64,000 bases of DNA from Saprospiraceae bacterium (GTDB taxonomy: Bacteria; Bacteroidota; Bacteroidia; Chitinophagales; Saprospiraceae), in assembly GCA_016715985.1 (NCBI GenBank), contig JADJXD010000005.1, positions 33,445-97,444 on the forward strand, read 5' to 3'. Position 1 is the stretch's first letter, and every line of letters starts with the position of its first letter. The position numbers were made by a program, and so were the translations under genes. Of this stretch, positions 43,401 to 51,923 are shown piece after piece. The notes under the pieces are model-generated. The model searched no databases. It saw only the letters and a program-made list of their open reading frames with translations, and was not told the DNA's origin.

Positions 43401-46382
43401 TGTGATAGCGTTTGTGTCAACTGTCCAAACTGTGCCCGTAGATGTAACGTCTATGTCTCCATAATCTCCATCGGCAATGCCTCCGGTGATGTCAGATAAA
43501 TAAGCAATTGTTTCCCTTGTTGCTCCTGTTGTTTTAGTGAAATAAAGACGATCAGAATTAAATTCCAACGCCCCAACTTCGGGGGTTGTATTTAGTGATC
43601 CTGATGTGAATTTTATTGGCGCTGTTCCGGCTGCTGTGCTTTGTGCTGCAATATGTAGTTTAGCGGTTGGATTATCAACTGCCGACCCATTAGCAGCAAG
43701 TCCTACGTTTCCACTTAAGGAAACATTTAATCTTTTTGTTCCGTTAGTCCATAACGAAAGATCATTATTTGCTTTATAGTAAGAGTGTTTTAAATTGCCT
43801 ATTGCTGATATGGTAAATGAAGAATCGGCTCTTGCAACAACTCTTGAAGACGAGAAGCTAAAGTCTGGTATTCTTAGGGTTTCCGTGATTTGTTCTAAGT
43901 TTGATATTCTTCCATTTTGGAAATCAAGCATAGTATTTGTGAAATTCAAAGTTGAAATACCAAAAGAGCGGTAAGAGCTTGTACTATCCGCATAAATAAC
44001 AAAACCATCACCTAATTGTATCGCTTGGTTTGTATTTGAAAATGTCGTTAATGTTGGGAAAGTTTTGGCCCCGGCAATCGTTTGAGTTCCTGTTGTAACT
44101 AATCCTCTGTTTGATGCACTTGCATCCGGGATATTGAAAGTATGAGTATTTGAACCAGAAGATATGTTGAAGTCAGTTCCGCTTGTTCCTGTTGCAAAAT
44201 TTTGAACTGATCCGTTTTGAGAATTTAAAGTTGTTATTCCGGCTCCTGATGGAAGGGTAATTATCTTTCTATTTTCCCCATCGTTTGCAAGGCTTAAAAA
44301 AATCGTGTCGTTTGATCTTGAAAATGTATCAATAACCTGAAATTCATTTGTCGCTGATGAATCATTTAAAACCACGCTGCCCCCGTCAACAAGTCTGATC
44401 GTGCCACCGCCTCCCGTGATTGTTAAGTCTTGGGTGTCTGTGTTATCTAAATATGGAGCAAGCGAAACGGATTTAAACGCTTCGCCGTCATCTTCATTTG
44501 AGATTCTTAAAATGTTTGAGGCAATCTCGAAGGTGTCAATTTTTTGATTATCGGCAGCTCCGGGAATGACCACATATTTTTCAGCGATGCCATCGTTCAA
44601 AAGTGAAATAAATAAACTGTCATTTGAAACTCTGAACGTGTCCACGTTTTGAATTTCATTTGTGATACTCGAATCGTTTAATACGACCGATCCACCATCG
44701 ACCAGCCTAATTGTACCGCCACCACCTGTTATGCTTAAGTCTTGCGTATCTGTGTTATCAAGGTAGGCAGATAGCGAAACTGAATCTCTAATTACACCGT
44801 CATCGTCTAATGAAATTCTCAAATAATTATTAGAGATGTCCAAAGTATCAATACTCTGATTGTCAGTGTCCACTTCTGTAATATCAATCGTGTTGCCTCC
44901 ACTTATGGTAATCTCATCCGTAGTGGAATTGTAACTTAGAGTCTGCGCATCCGTGTTGTCGAGATATGAGGATAAGTTTACACTATCCAAAATCACCCCG
45001 TCATCTTCCAAAGAGATTCTTAAATAATTATTATTTATGTCGAAAGTGTCTGCCTGTTGATTATCGGCTCCTGCCGGAATGGTTACATATTTTTGTGCCT
45101 GTCCATCCTGTGAAAGAGATAAGTAAATAGTGTCGTTTGACCGTGTGAATGTGTCGATCGTTTGAATTTCGTTCGTTGTACTTCCGTCAACTTCCGCTTG
45201 TAAATATCTTCCGTCAATATCAACGGTGTTTCCTCCTGAAATTGTCAGCTCTCCGTTGCCTCCGTTCCACGTTAAAGTCTGTGCGTCAGTGTTATCAAGA
45301 TAAGGAGACAGGTCAACCGTTTTGTATAGCTCACCATCGTTTAAAAGTGAAATTCTTAACGTGTTGCTATTTATAGAAAATGTATCAATTGTCTGTATCT
45401 CATTTGTAGATGATGAATCGTTTAGTGTTACACTTCCACCATTGACTAAATTAATAGTTCCCTTGCCGCCCGTGATGCTTAAATCCTGTGTATCTGTATC
45501 ATCCAAAAATCCTGAAAGGTCAACCGTGTGCAATGCTTCCCCGTCATCTTCCAAACTTATTCTTAGAGTATTACCGCTTAAATCAAATGTATCTACCTTT
45601 TGATTTCCACTTGATAGAATTTGTATTTTTTTTGCAGCCTGTCCATCCCCGGAAAGAGATAGCGTTAATGTGTCGTTTGAAAATGTGGCCGTGTCAATTG
45701 TCTGACTATCCGTATTGTCTAAATACCCGGCAAGGCTCACAACTTTTGCAGCCTCCCCGTCATCTTCAACACTTATTTTGAGATCATTTCCGGTTAATGA
45801 AAATGTATCAATTTTTTGATTATCTGCCCCACCTGAAACCACAACATATTTGGCTGCTTGCCCATCGCTTGAAAGACTTATTTTTATTGTGTCGGATGCG
45901 TAAGAAAACGTGTCAATTGTTTGAATTTCATTTAGTGAACTTGAATCTCCTAAAGTGATCGAAGGGCTATTTTGTAAATTGATTGTTCCTTTTCCAGCCG
46001 TGATACTTAAATCTTGGGTGTCTCCACCGGATGATGTAAGCAAAACCCATGAGGCCCCGTCATACCTCCAAACTTCATTCGATGCATTTATTACAACCCA
46101 GCTCTGTTTATCTCCGGGTGTGTATGCTGGTGTTCCTGATCCACCAATCAATTGAACCCGAAATCCTGCGGCCTCCCAATCTGCTGCATCCCGGTTGTAT
46201 TCGTACCAGTGCCCGGTCGTTGTGTCAATTGCGATTTCTGCGTAATAATCTACATCGACCGCCACGCCAGGCACTCCGTTCGTATAGATGACTCCTGATC
46301 CTTTTACAATAGCCTGAGCGTTTATCCCGACTGTTGCAATGGTTAAAAATAATAGTGTAAGAAATAGGGTTATTTGTTTCAT
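37422..46382 (-). CDS. Giant repetitive tail fibre/adhesin-like protein, 2986 aa
   Basis: A single 9-kb gene makes up about 16 percent of the genome. Residues 1-22 are a signal peptide (MKQITLFLTLLFLTIATVGINAQA). Residues about 110-650 and 1300-1700 hold diverged repeats of about 55 residues, of the type DTFSRSNDTIFLSLANDG. Between and after them are typical tail-fibre segments such as ASNRGLVTTGTQTIAGAKTF and runs of AVTTAKINDL/AVTTGKI, which are beta-structured trimer regions. The last 200 residues look like a beta-sandwich receptor-binding or lectin-like domain (GVYVGKMASPL). It likely mediates host recognition. A Sec signal on a virion protein is unexpected. The gene is intact here. Confidence 0.8.
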   Translation of the reverse strand: MKQITLFLTLLFLTIATVGINAQAIVKGSGVIYTNGVPGVAVDVDYYAEIAIDTTTGHWYEYNRDAADWEAAGFRVQLIGGSGTPAYTPGDKQSWVVINASNEVWRYDGASWVLLTSSGGDTQDLSITAGKGTINLQNSPSITLGDSSSLNEIQTIDTFSYASDTIKISLSSDGQAAKYVVVSGGADNQKIDTFSLTGNDLKISVEDDGEAAKVVSLAGYLDNTDSQTIDTATFSNDTLTLSLSGDGQAAKKIQILSSGNQKVDTFDLSGNTLRISLEDDGEALHTVDLSGFLDDTDTQDLSITGGKGTINLVNGGSVTLNDSSSTNEIQTIDTFSINSNTLRISLLNDGELYKTVDLSPYLDNTDAQTLTWNGGNGELTISGGNTVDIDGRYLQAEVDGSTTNEIQTIDTFTRSNDTIYLSLSQDGQAQKYVTIPAGADNQQADTFDINNNYLRISLEDDGVILDSVNLSSYLDNTDAQTLSYNSTTDEITISGGNTIDITEVDTDNQSIDTLDISNNYLRISLDDDGVIRDSVSLSAYLDNTDTQDLSITGGGGTIRLVDGGSVVLNDSSITNEIQNVDTFRVSNDSLFISLLNDGIAEKYVVIPGAADNQKIDTFEIASNILRISNEDDGEAFKSVSLAPYLDNTDTQDLTITGGGGTIRLVDGGSVVLNDSSATNEFQVIDTFSRSNDTIFLSLANDGENRKIITLPSGAGITTLNSQNGSVQNFATGTSGTDFNISSGSNTHTFNIPDASASNRGLVTTGTQTIAGAKTFPTLTTFSNTNQAIQLGDGFVIYADSTSSYRSFGISTLNFTNTMLDFQNGRISNLEQITETLRIPDFSFSSSRVVARADSSFTISAIGNLKHSYYKANNDLSLWTNGTKRLNVSLSGNVGLAANGSAVDNPTAKLHIAAQSTAAGTAPIKFTSGSLNTTPEVGALEFNSDRLYFTKTTGATRETIAYLSDITGGIADGDYGDIDVTSTGTVWTVDTNAITTIKINDAAVTTAKINDLAVTTGKINDLAVTTGKLADNAVTSAKITDGTITPTDATTDFIIQNGNTNGAEITIGTNDNFALNFETNGTKRASISTSSILSVGTSNAVSIGASSISAAQNYSIRANNNTLTIQSTATSGAAMYFDIQGGATSVYGHLASNGRTHTAGLKKEWAFENTFQPTSGTGDLADFYFGKTINQTGGAAGWYAPIYINPTITATNGGVRGVYMNYDDATSYGIYQNGANTRNLFTGVTIFGNYIETAEISAPSTPASGYGRLYEKTDGLIYFKNDAGTEFDLTATGGISDGDKGDITVSGGSVWEIDAGVIGSTEIATGGVATVDLADSSVTAVKIISNAVGVDHITANSVGASELISTAVTPATYTLATLTVDADGRITSASNGSEVDGSVTNEAWTIDGDDADTEVISNQTVTFEGSGIVTTDYNPAANTLTIDATEIDGSTSNEIQALTATAGKGTLRLDLGGGFVVLNDSSATNEIQTIDTFTRSNDTIFLSLLNDGENRKIITIPAGADNQTIDTFEIASNLLRLSLEDDAQVFKTVNLAPYLDNTDAQTLSYNSGTDEITISGGNTIDITEVDTDNQSIDTLDITNNFLRISLDDDGVIRDSVSLAAYLDNTDAQGFSGSDDGTTFTLDLSGTASDISFVEGTGITISRTGTALTINSSGGFTTEDAQDAVGAMINTSLQYVDGTPLLAINDRDFGDLTTSGSGLTMTIDNDAVTYAKIQNMATGKVLGRYTGGTGDVQELVIGNGLTISNDSIKVSGGGGITSINGLTDVAQTMVVGTSGTNFNISSSGSTHTFNLPDASASNRGAVTTGTQTFGGAKTFNSSATFAAGSGSEIISNTGGKIHGYTNGNLTGIILRNTAGADGVFGLSNSTSDYSLVEILEPGGTLGTQGLEIYHLGASYSTSGLFAASSAVIKTNTSTSAGLRLITEGADEIVFATGGLASANERMRIDPDGMVSISGGGTAITNPTAKLHIQAGSTSANTAPIKLNSGSLLTTEEVGAIEFLTDRLYFTKTTGATRETIAYLSDVTGVSDGDKGDITVSSSGTVWNIDASTITTTEINDGAIATADIGDDQVTYAKLQNVAANSVLANNTAGSANVAEVALSASQLLGRGSTGNIAAITLGSGLSMSGTTLISSGGGIYGGDGTVSDGTYAQTATSIANPDDFGLGYFYNFPTLGTTPRNRGLFFEGSSGKVYLMGADSVNAAYSYIRMDDQLAIRATNTANTQYTEIDQWKDYFAIYATNGTTTTIRVEVDSVEIETPTVRISDQLTVGTGDNVVINNAGVFPQLDYEITSDQGISIINDNLDGISINVQNDTSSIFIGDAISDFTAPGLDKDIMKFRDEYVKASGSGTMTAIEIANVYNITSTGSGAQIGLNINPTLTSLASATYRGVNIPYSNASTYGIYQSGANTLNLFSGETQFDKQLKTAEIAAPSTPASGFGYTYAKTDGKLYFKNDAGTEYDLTATGGVSDADYGDITVSGGVWSVDNNAVSFTEVQNGLMGDNDYISFNRGADFMMGYIKNYPSGAITNADRGFWFDDEIYMYANDSTNNIFSRIYSENGSWIIKNTKTTDECWIYANENYAQLYANDGTDNSKIDVDSDSIYVRSDVINLKPQTLRIDINGSKGTAGQVLMSDGANANWQTITPSVITPSQITSEQDNYNPTGFGDANIVRVSSDGFWGITSMEAQTDGEEKTIVNVGDYNLYFAPEHTDGTAANRIHFSEDLILMKKSSIRFYYDGTLDRWVPIGYKRPTGFKTVDDCHAPGSTTAGDLGNIAFATASGLSYSQEASNGNTPLSAWYLGTQTSASGATVVYLQKTAESPGLTSQCHFYTESMLTMNTLSTGTDSFTIVSGVVASSPFSTSKLPNSSYGIRYSHGVYGGNWVGYTKNSGGSETLLDLGIAVAVDVNYTLRTELNKANSEIRFYIDGVYVGKMASPLANNLPIGPRTGIFKGVGSNARDIYVQKLCYGAILN

Positions 46383-46386
46383 ATAA

Positions 46387-47181
46387 TTAAGGTTCTACAA
46401 TTTTTTTAATGGCTCCGAGTGGCATTCCGTAAACATTGTCAACAGAACACATATAAAAGTCTCCATCGTCAAGGTCAACTTTTGCCAGCGTATCACTTGC
46501 GTAATATGGTAGCACGTTTTCAGGTGGAATAAATTTGCATCGTGGCGAACGGCCTTTGAATCCGACATTGGTGTCTATGCCTAAAATGCCACCATCCAAA
46601 CCCGTTGGGCTGCCGTTGCTTTGTTCGATGAATCCGACATCCTGAATAATCTTCCTCACTATGCCCCATGCATAACCATAGGAATTATCTGCACTCAATA
46701 AATAGTAATCTCCTTTATTAAACCAGCCCTGATTATGCGCTGCCGTATCGTTTGGAAAAAATAAAAGTGAATCGCAACAATTACACGGGTCTCCACCGCC
46801 ACCCGTTGCGCCCTGAACTGCATAGCCTCCGACCAGTCTCCACGCTCCACGTTTCCATGTTAAATGAATTTCAAATGAATCAATCGGAACCCGAACCCCG
46901 TACATCCAAAATGGTGTCGAGCCTGTATTTCTTACTGTAACATCATCTCCCCAGGTTGTATCTGTTGGGGCCGGAAGTGAAAGGGTAATATCCGGTGTGT
47001 TTTGATCTATAATAAATGATGAGTAATGATCGACCGTTTCGTATGCTGTGCCGACCGGGCCACTCACCGTAATGTCTGCAATTTGTAGAGTGATCTTTTT
47101 TAATGCATCGTTTACAATATATTGGCCCGTTGCACAAAACGCAACTGTTGAAAACGCCAATATTTTTATAAATCCCTTCAT
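46387..47181 (-). CDS. Fibre-associated signal-peptide protein, 264 aa
   Basis: The N-terminus MKGFIKILAFSTVAFCATGQ is a signal peptide. The mature protein begins YIVNDALKKITLQIADITVSG, has a beta-rich region, a Cys cluster (DPCNCCDS) near residue 133 and two similar segments (NKGDYYLLSADNSYGYAWGIVRKII and DDGDFYMCSVDNVYGMPLGAIKKIV), an internal duplication. It lies 4 bp before the fibre gene and below a terminator-like hairpin, so these two genes probably form a separate transcript. It may be a fibre partner or receptor-binding accessory protein. Confidence 0.6.
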   Translation of the reverse strand: MKGFIKILAFSTVAFCATGQYIVNDALKKITLQIADITVSGPVGTAYETVDHYSSFIIDQNTPDITLSLPAPTDTTWGDDVTVRNTGSTPFWMYGVRVPIDSFEIHLTWKRGAWRLVGGYAVQGATGGGGDPCNCCDSLLFFPNDTAAHNQGWFNKGDYYLLSADNSYGYAWGIVRKIIQDVGFIEQSNGSPTGLDGGILGIDTNVGFKGRSPRCKFIPPENVLPYYASDTLAKVDLDDGDFYMCSVDNVYGMPLGAIKKIVEP

Positions 47182-47187
47182 TAATCT

Positions 47188-47225
47188 TTTTTAAAAACAG
47201 CACATTGATTTCTCGCCGTGCTGTT
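47188..47225 (-). terminator. Terminator-like hairpin
   Basis: A perfect 8-bp stem AACAGCAC/GTGCTGTT (47218-47225 and 47196-47203) with a 14-base loop is followed on the minus strand by TTTAAAAAAG. It separates the head genes from the fibre transcript. Confidence 0.6.
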
Positions 47226-47243
47226 CCATTATTATGAATAAAC

Positions 47244-47579
47244 CTACTCCAATTTACTTTTGCCCTTTTTTTGCCTCCAATAATTCGCCACCTCTTTATC
47301 ACTTCCTCCGATGTTTCCTTTCTCATCTCTTATCGGCCACTTACCCATCGGGCAATGTGTATCTTCGTAATGTGGTGGAAGCGAAAAAACATTTACACTT
47401 ACTTTGCTTTGGCTCTTTACTGAAATTACACAGGTGCATATTTTACATACACCATTTTCATTCATCGGGCAAGTGGAACAAACTGCTTTTCTTGCCTCCG
47501 TTAACTTTGGATCATCCAGCCATTCTTTTACAAGTAGCTTTCGACCGATAAATGATTTCGCCTCTGTAACTAAATGCAT
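47244..47579 (-). CDS. Cys-rich zinc-binding-like protein, 111 aa
   Basis: The product has six cysteines in CSTCPMNENGVCKICTC plus THCPMGKW, a pattern suited to zinc binding. The N-terminal half is helical (EWLDDPKLTEARKAV). Similar small Cys-rich proteins occur next to fibre genes in other Bacteroidota phages, from memory. It starts 2 bp after the connector gene. Function unknown. Confidence 0.6.
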   Translation of the reverse strand: MHLVTEAKSFIGRKLLVKEWLDDPKLTEARKAVCSTCPMNENGVCKICTCVISVKSQSKVSVNVFSLPPHYEDTHCPMGKWPIRDEKGNIGGSDKEVANYWRQKKGKSKLE

Positions 47580-47581
47580 CG

Positions 47582-48265
47582 TTAGTGTTTAAATGCAAAT
47601 CTTCTTCTTTGGCTGCCTTGTACCGTTGTACATTCGCCGCAATCCAAAAAACTTACCTTTGCTGTTCTATAATCATATCCCGTTTCCGGGTTTGAATCGT
47701 ATTTATCCTGCTGCTCTTTTATGTATTCGATCATCTCCTCTGTGATGATATTTATATTTTCTTTTAATGCCCGTAAGGCCATGTCAAGGCTTTTGTAATC
47801 GGCTCCGACTGTATTGGAATTATCTTCTGTTTGAATTACTGCGCCCTTGCCTGTGAATTTTACAGTCTCCTGTGGCACTATCGACCGGATCACTTCATTT
47901 GCGATAATTGGCCGTAAGTAAATTTTCCAAAGGTTATTGTATTCGGCAACTGAAAACTTTGTGGCTGGTTTCCATTTAGTGGCAACCAACGAAGGTTCCT
48001 CTGTATTTGAATTATGAGTACTTTCGTATAAATCATCTTCCCACCAGCGCATATCTCCAATTGAATAACTGCCGGCTGTCCATTGCGCTTTGTTTTCCCA
48101 ATTATTTTTCACACCCTGTAAAACCAAATAAAAATCGTTACCTACACAACTGCGAAAAAATCGCTGCTCGATAATTGGGATCATGCGAGTTGCCTTGTCA
48201 GGGGGAAAACTCCTCTCCGCAAGGCTGTATCTAATTACCTCATTGGTTGTTATTATCGCTGACAT
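47582..48265 (-). CDS. Head-tail connector-like protein, 227 aa
   Basis: The protein is mainly helical and includes FPPDKATRMIPIIEQRFFRSCVGNDFYLVL, WWEDDLYESTHNSNTEEPS and LRPIIANEVIRSIVPQETVKFTGKGAV. It starts within the end of the portal gene (26-bp overlap) and so belongs to the head-tail interface. The style matches DUF6712-like adaptor proteins of Bacteroidota phages (from memory). The function is inferred from position. Confidence 0.6.
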   Translation of the reverse strand: MSAIITTNEVIRYSLAERSFPPDKATRMIPIIEQRFFRSCVGNDFYLVLQGVKNNWENKAQWTAGSYSIGDMRWWEDDLYESTHNSNTEEPSLVATKWKPATKFSVAEYNNLWKIYLRPIIANEVIRSIVPQETVKFTGKGAVIQTEDNSNTVGADYKSLDMALRALKENINIITEEMIEYIKEQQDKYDSNPETGYDYRTAKVSFLDCGECTTVQGSQRRRFAFKH

Positions 48266-49631
48266 CTTGCATTGGTGTTTGAGGTTTTTCCAATTTGGTT
48301 TCCTGCGCTGCTTTCATCAGGTGGTCGAATGGATTTTTACTTTCGATTCCTGTCTCCAAAAATTCTTGCTTCATGGTCTGTTCTGCCACAAAACGAATTG
48401 CTTTATTTATGACATCGTTGTCAATTATGCTTTGATAATACTCAAGGATGGGTAGTTTCGTTTTTAGCTCGTCTATGAATGCGGATGTGCTTAGTCCTGT
48501 GTTTGCGTCCAGTCCGAGTAGTTTTCTTGAAAGGCCATTTGTAACGATTATATTATCCGTTGCAATGGTGTCCATGACCTTGTAATAATCATGCTGGGTG
48601 TTTATATTGAACTCATGCACAAATGCAGGGGTGGCAGTCGCTGGTCGTGATGACATTAAAATACTTGTTGGGTCATCTCCCTGATTTGAGAAGTTATTTA
48701 TCCATCTATCATGTGCGCTTCCAAATCCTGCTTTTTTTGCTTCTTCATCATCGGTTGCAGTGTTGCCTCCGAGATCATCTGCAAATTCGATGAGAACCTT
48801 TCCGGTGAAATTATTATGCGCCGCTTTTAACAGATACTCTTTGTTTTTTATTTCCAAAAATGCATCCATTGAACAAGGCCACCAATCAGGCCGACCGTAA
48901 AACTCATTCTCTCCGAGTTTTACATGAATCATTGTACGGGTTGAACCGTCTTTGTCTTTGCTGTAAAAAGGAAAGGCCGGAACTAAATCCGGTGTATTTT
49001 CTTTTAAGTACTTTCTATCCCAACTCCGCGAAACAGCAACTTGCTTTGGTTCAAATAAATTTGGAATCTTGTATAAACAATGTTTCGTGGGGTGAAACTT
49101 TAATACTGTTTTATACTGACCCATTGACTGCATCACCCTTACTTCGAGCCATGCGTTACCATTGGATTTTAAACTTCTGAAAAGTGAGTGTTTTAATGAA
49201 CTCCAATCTCTTGCCGGAATATCAAATGTTTTGACCCAATCAAGAAATTTTAGTTTCTCATCCTTTGGTAGTGGTGTTTCTTTTTCGCCTTCCTCCAATA
49301 AATCAAAATCTGTGTCAACTATTTTTTTGATATTCGACTTACCACCGAAACATAAAAATGTAAGTGAGTTTATTACACCTCCGAGGGTCGGAGATAATAA
49401 TGCAAGGTTATCAATAAAACGTAAAACCGTATGCTGACTATCGTGTGAATAACCGGCATACGGAACATAGTCGTTTTTTTCAAAAAATGATTGAAGCTGC
49501 TTAGTGTCCTGACACTCCTCAGCGATCGGGTCAACGAGCGTGAAATTCTTTAGCGCAACATTTGTTTTGCTATATGCTTTCCATGCAACATTGCATTTGG
49601 GGCAACCATTTGTACAATAGTTACAGGCCAC
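48240..49631 (-). CDS. Portal protein
   Basis: The 463-residue product is of portal length. It has the portal-like pattern of a helical clip and wing: SLKHSLFRSLKSNGNAWLEV (the SPP1/HK97 portal core), FYGRPDWWPCSMDAFLEIKNKEYLLKAAHNNFTGKVLI, and SRKLLGLDANTGLSTSAFIDELK, the late helix region where portals contact the DNA channel. The N-terminus has a Cys cluster (CNYCTNGCPKCN). It forms the twelve-fold ring for DNA entry. Its gene lies downstream of the capsid gene, which is unusual. Confidence 0.8.
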   Translation of the reverse strand: MACNYCTNGCPKCNVAWKAYSKTNVALKNFTLVDPIAEECQDTKQLQSFFEKNDYVPYAGYSHDSQHTVLRFIDNLALLSPTLGGVINSLTFLCFGGKSNIKKIVDTDFDLLEEGEKETPLPKDEKLKFLDWVKTFDIPARDWSSLKHSLFRSLKSNGNAWLEVRVMQSMGQYKTVLKFHPTKHCLYKIPNLFEPKQVAVSRSWDRKYLKENTPDLVPAFPFYSKDKDGSTRTMIHVKLGENEFYGRPDWWPCSMDAFLEIKNKEYLLKAAHNNFTGKVLIEFADDLGGNTATDDEEAKKAGFGSAHDRWINNFSNQGDDPTSILMSSRPATATPAFVHEFNINTQHDYYKVMDTIATDNIIVTNGLSRKLLGLDANTGLSTSAFIDELKTKLPILEYYQSIIDNDVINKAIRFVAEQTMKQEFLETGIESKNPFDHLMKAAQETKLEKPQTPMQDVSDNNNQ

Positions 49632-49634
49632 ATC

Positions 49635-49991
49635 TTAAGGTTTTGAATTTGTGGAAACTGAATCTTTTACACTTTCTTTCGGTTGCTCTCGTTTATTTTG
49701 GTTTTTGTACCACTCGCAATTTTCGGAGAGCGAAGCCCTGACAACCTTTTCTTGGTCAGGGCTTAATTCTCCTATTTTGTTCGTTAACTCTGGACATGAT
49801 TGCAGGATCAGTTTAAACTCCTCCTGTGTTGCTGCCGGAACAACTCTTTTCCCATCAGGGTGAATTTTTGATTTGTTTACCTTGATATGTATATCCCAAG
49901 GTTTTAAATTCACAGGATAAACATTTCCTCCTGAATCAACAGGAATAACAAACGGTGCGTTGTCGGCCTTACAATTAATCAATCCAATCAT
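49635..49991 (-). CDS. Small head-block protein, 118 aa, unknown
   Basis: The product has NCKADNAPFVIPVDSGGNVYPVNLKPWDIHIKVNKSKI, a beta-rich N-terminal domain, and an acidic/basic helical C-terminal part (NKREQPKESVKDSVSTNSKP). It lies 3 bp before the portal gene. A decoration or adaptor role is possible. No family recognised. Confidence 0.55.
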   Translation of the reverse strand: MIGLINCKADNAPFVIPVDSGGNVYPVNLKPWDIHIKVNKSKIHPDGKRVVPAATQEEFKLILQSCPELTNKIGELSPDQEKVVRASLSENCEWYKNQNKREQPKESVKDSVSTNSKP

Positions 49992-50016
49992 AGTGTTGTG
50001 TTTTATCGGTTAATGA

Positions 50017-50610
50017 TTATGAGAAATTCAATGCGTTCAAATAAGTAGCGTGTACTGTGTCGATCTTAGTTGAATATGCTAACTCTTTAGATTGACCTAC
50101 AATTTCCAATGAAGCAAATTCATAGTCGTTATTTCCAACGCCGGATTGTGTACCGGGCTTTGCTCTCAATGGAGTTGTACATTTCCTGAATGCGCTTGTA
50201 GCTTTATCTGTGTACTCAAATCCAAAGCCACGAATGGAGCCGGATTTGTACTCGACAAAAACAATCAAATCACATTCTGCCTTTAATAGATTCAAAGAAT
50301 GGATTTTTTCTGCTGAAAGTCCTTCGTATTGAATACTTATTTGAATGTCCACAGGTGCGCCGGGGTCTCCGGGTGTTTCGTTTACGAATGCAGTTTTGTT
50401 GTCTGAAAATTCGTATTCTGCCAGTCCGTTTGTTGCTGATAATGCAACTGCGGATATTTCATAGCCGGGGGCTGGTGTTCCTGCGAGTGCTGTCAGGGTG
50501 GCTGTGGCAAGTTCGCTGTAACGACCGATCCACAATTTGAGAATACCACCAATCTTATCATCGCATCCACCGGCGGCGGCTTGCGTTAAGTCCATTATTT
50601 TTGTTGACAT
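50017..50610 (-). CDS. Probable tail tube or head decoration protein, 197 aa
   Basis: The product has MSTKIMDLTQAAAGGCDDKIGGILKLWIGRYSEL and a core rich in beta strands (VDIQISIQYEGLS, CDLIVFVEYKSGSIRGFGFEY). Its length and amino-acid balance match major tail proteins, while its gene lies between the capsid and portal genes, where decoration proteins occur. It is probably abundant: its leader shares an AACACC/TAACA pattern with the capsid and scaffold genes. Choice between tube and decoration is open. Confidence 0.55.
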   Translation of the reverse strand: MSTKIMDLTQAAAGGCDDKIGGILKLWIGRYSELATATLTALAGTPAPGYEISAVALSATNGLAEYEFSDNKTAFVNETPGDPGAPVDIQISIQYEGLSAEKIHSLNLLKAECDLIVFVEYKSGSIRGFGFEYTDKATSAFRKCTTPLRAKPGTQSGVGNNDYEFASLEIVGQSKELAYSTKIDTVHATYLNALNFS

Positions 50611-50642
50611 TGTTAGGGTGTTTTAAGTGTTAAAAAATTGTG

Positions 50643-51897
50643 TTATGGCCTAACTGCGGTGTATGAAGCATTCACCATGTACTTGTCTCTCAAAATAGCG
50701 GTTGCCATTTGGTAATTCGTCTCAAGGAAGTATGCACCTCCATCTGATGGAGTTGGACTCTTTGTGATTGAAAGACCCATGCCAGCAAATTGATCCATTG
50801 CAGGAACATCCAACGCAAGACCAAGATTTTGTGGAACGGTCATCAATATTCTGTGATGATAAAATCCAACGGTACGTGCGATATGATCCCAATCTGATCT
50901 TTTTTACAATCAACTTTCCTTTCCAAACAAATGCGTTGTGGGTAACTTTATTTTTAAGTTCGATTCCCAACTCATCCGCCACCATGCCATCCATATTGTA
51001 GCAAAGTGAACTCGCTAATCCTGGATATGCGCCTGTGATCTGTTCGACCAGTTTGTTAAAGATTCCGCTTGTTACAAATACTATGGGATGCTCATGTAAT
51101 TCTTTTAGTCCATCCATTGCAACTGAAAATTCAGGATCTGCCAATGTTTCTAAATCATCAATCCACTGCAATGCGTCTCCGATGAATTTATCTCCATCCA
51201 TTTCGCCACCGTCGAATGTGTTATTCAACCATGCGTGTGAACCATCTTTAAGAGCATCAATTTGTTTTAAGAATCCATCGCATGACTGCAATGTATCTTC
51301 AACTCTGTCAAGTACTCCTTGTGATAATGCAAGTGGATTTGCTGCTACTGTCGCTGCAACTATTGGGTGATTTCCAAACCATGCAATTGAAGTGTAATCG
51401 TTTCCGATTGCTGCGATTGTGCGGTTTACGAATTGCTGGAAAATTGCCTCTCCGCCTTCGGTTGCGCGAATTTCGTTGAGATCATTTCCGGCTCCCCAAA
51501 TGCTTGACCATGCAGCATCTAATTGAGCAACGATAGAGTCTTTACACAATTTCAAGAATACATGATTCTTACAAAGTGTTTTTGACACCTCCGTCATCTC
51601 GTGATCGGTAAGTGCAGTACGTGAACAGTTTGAGGGACGGGTCGTAGTTATCCAATTCAGAGAATCGAAAGAAGCCCAACGTGCTTTTCCACCGACAACA
51701 TTGTCGGATATGTTGTAAGCTCCAATCATGTTTGCAAGCAAGTCCTCCTTGTACACAAGGAATAATGCCAACAACTTGAGAGCCTCTGCGGAAGTAAATT
51801 GAACTTGACCGCCGTTTGGTGCGCCGTTCGCTGCTCTTGACACGGCAGCGAATACACCATCAAAGTTTATGGGTTTAACCATTGTTGTTTGTGCCAT
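50643..51897 (-). CDS. Major capsid protein (frameshift)
   Basis: The product starts MAQTTMVKPINFDGVFAAVSRAAN. Its core contains AWSSIWGAGNDLNEIRATEGG, IPAVAANPLA-type segments and SVAMDGLKELHEHPIVFVTSGIFNKLVEQI. The readable frame ends at 50722 with unrelated residues. The correct frame continues from near 50905 (after an A run) with DWDHIARTVGFYHHRILMTVPQ to YMVNASYTAVRP at 50643, giving about 417 residues. Position after the protease and scaffold-like genes and the HK97-like size support a major capsid protein. The break is likely an indel in the A run. Confidence 0.75.
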
Positions 51898-51923
51898 AGT
51901 GTTAATTATTTAAAGGGTGTTAA

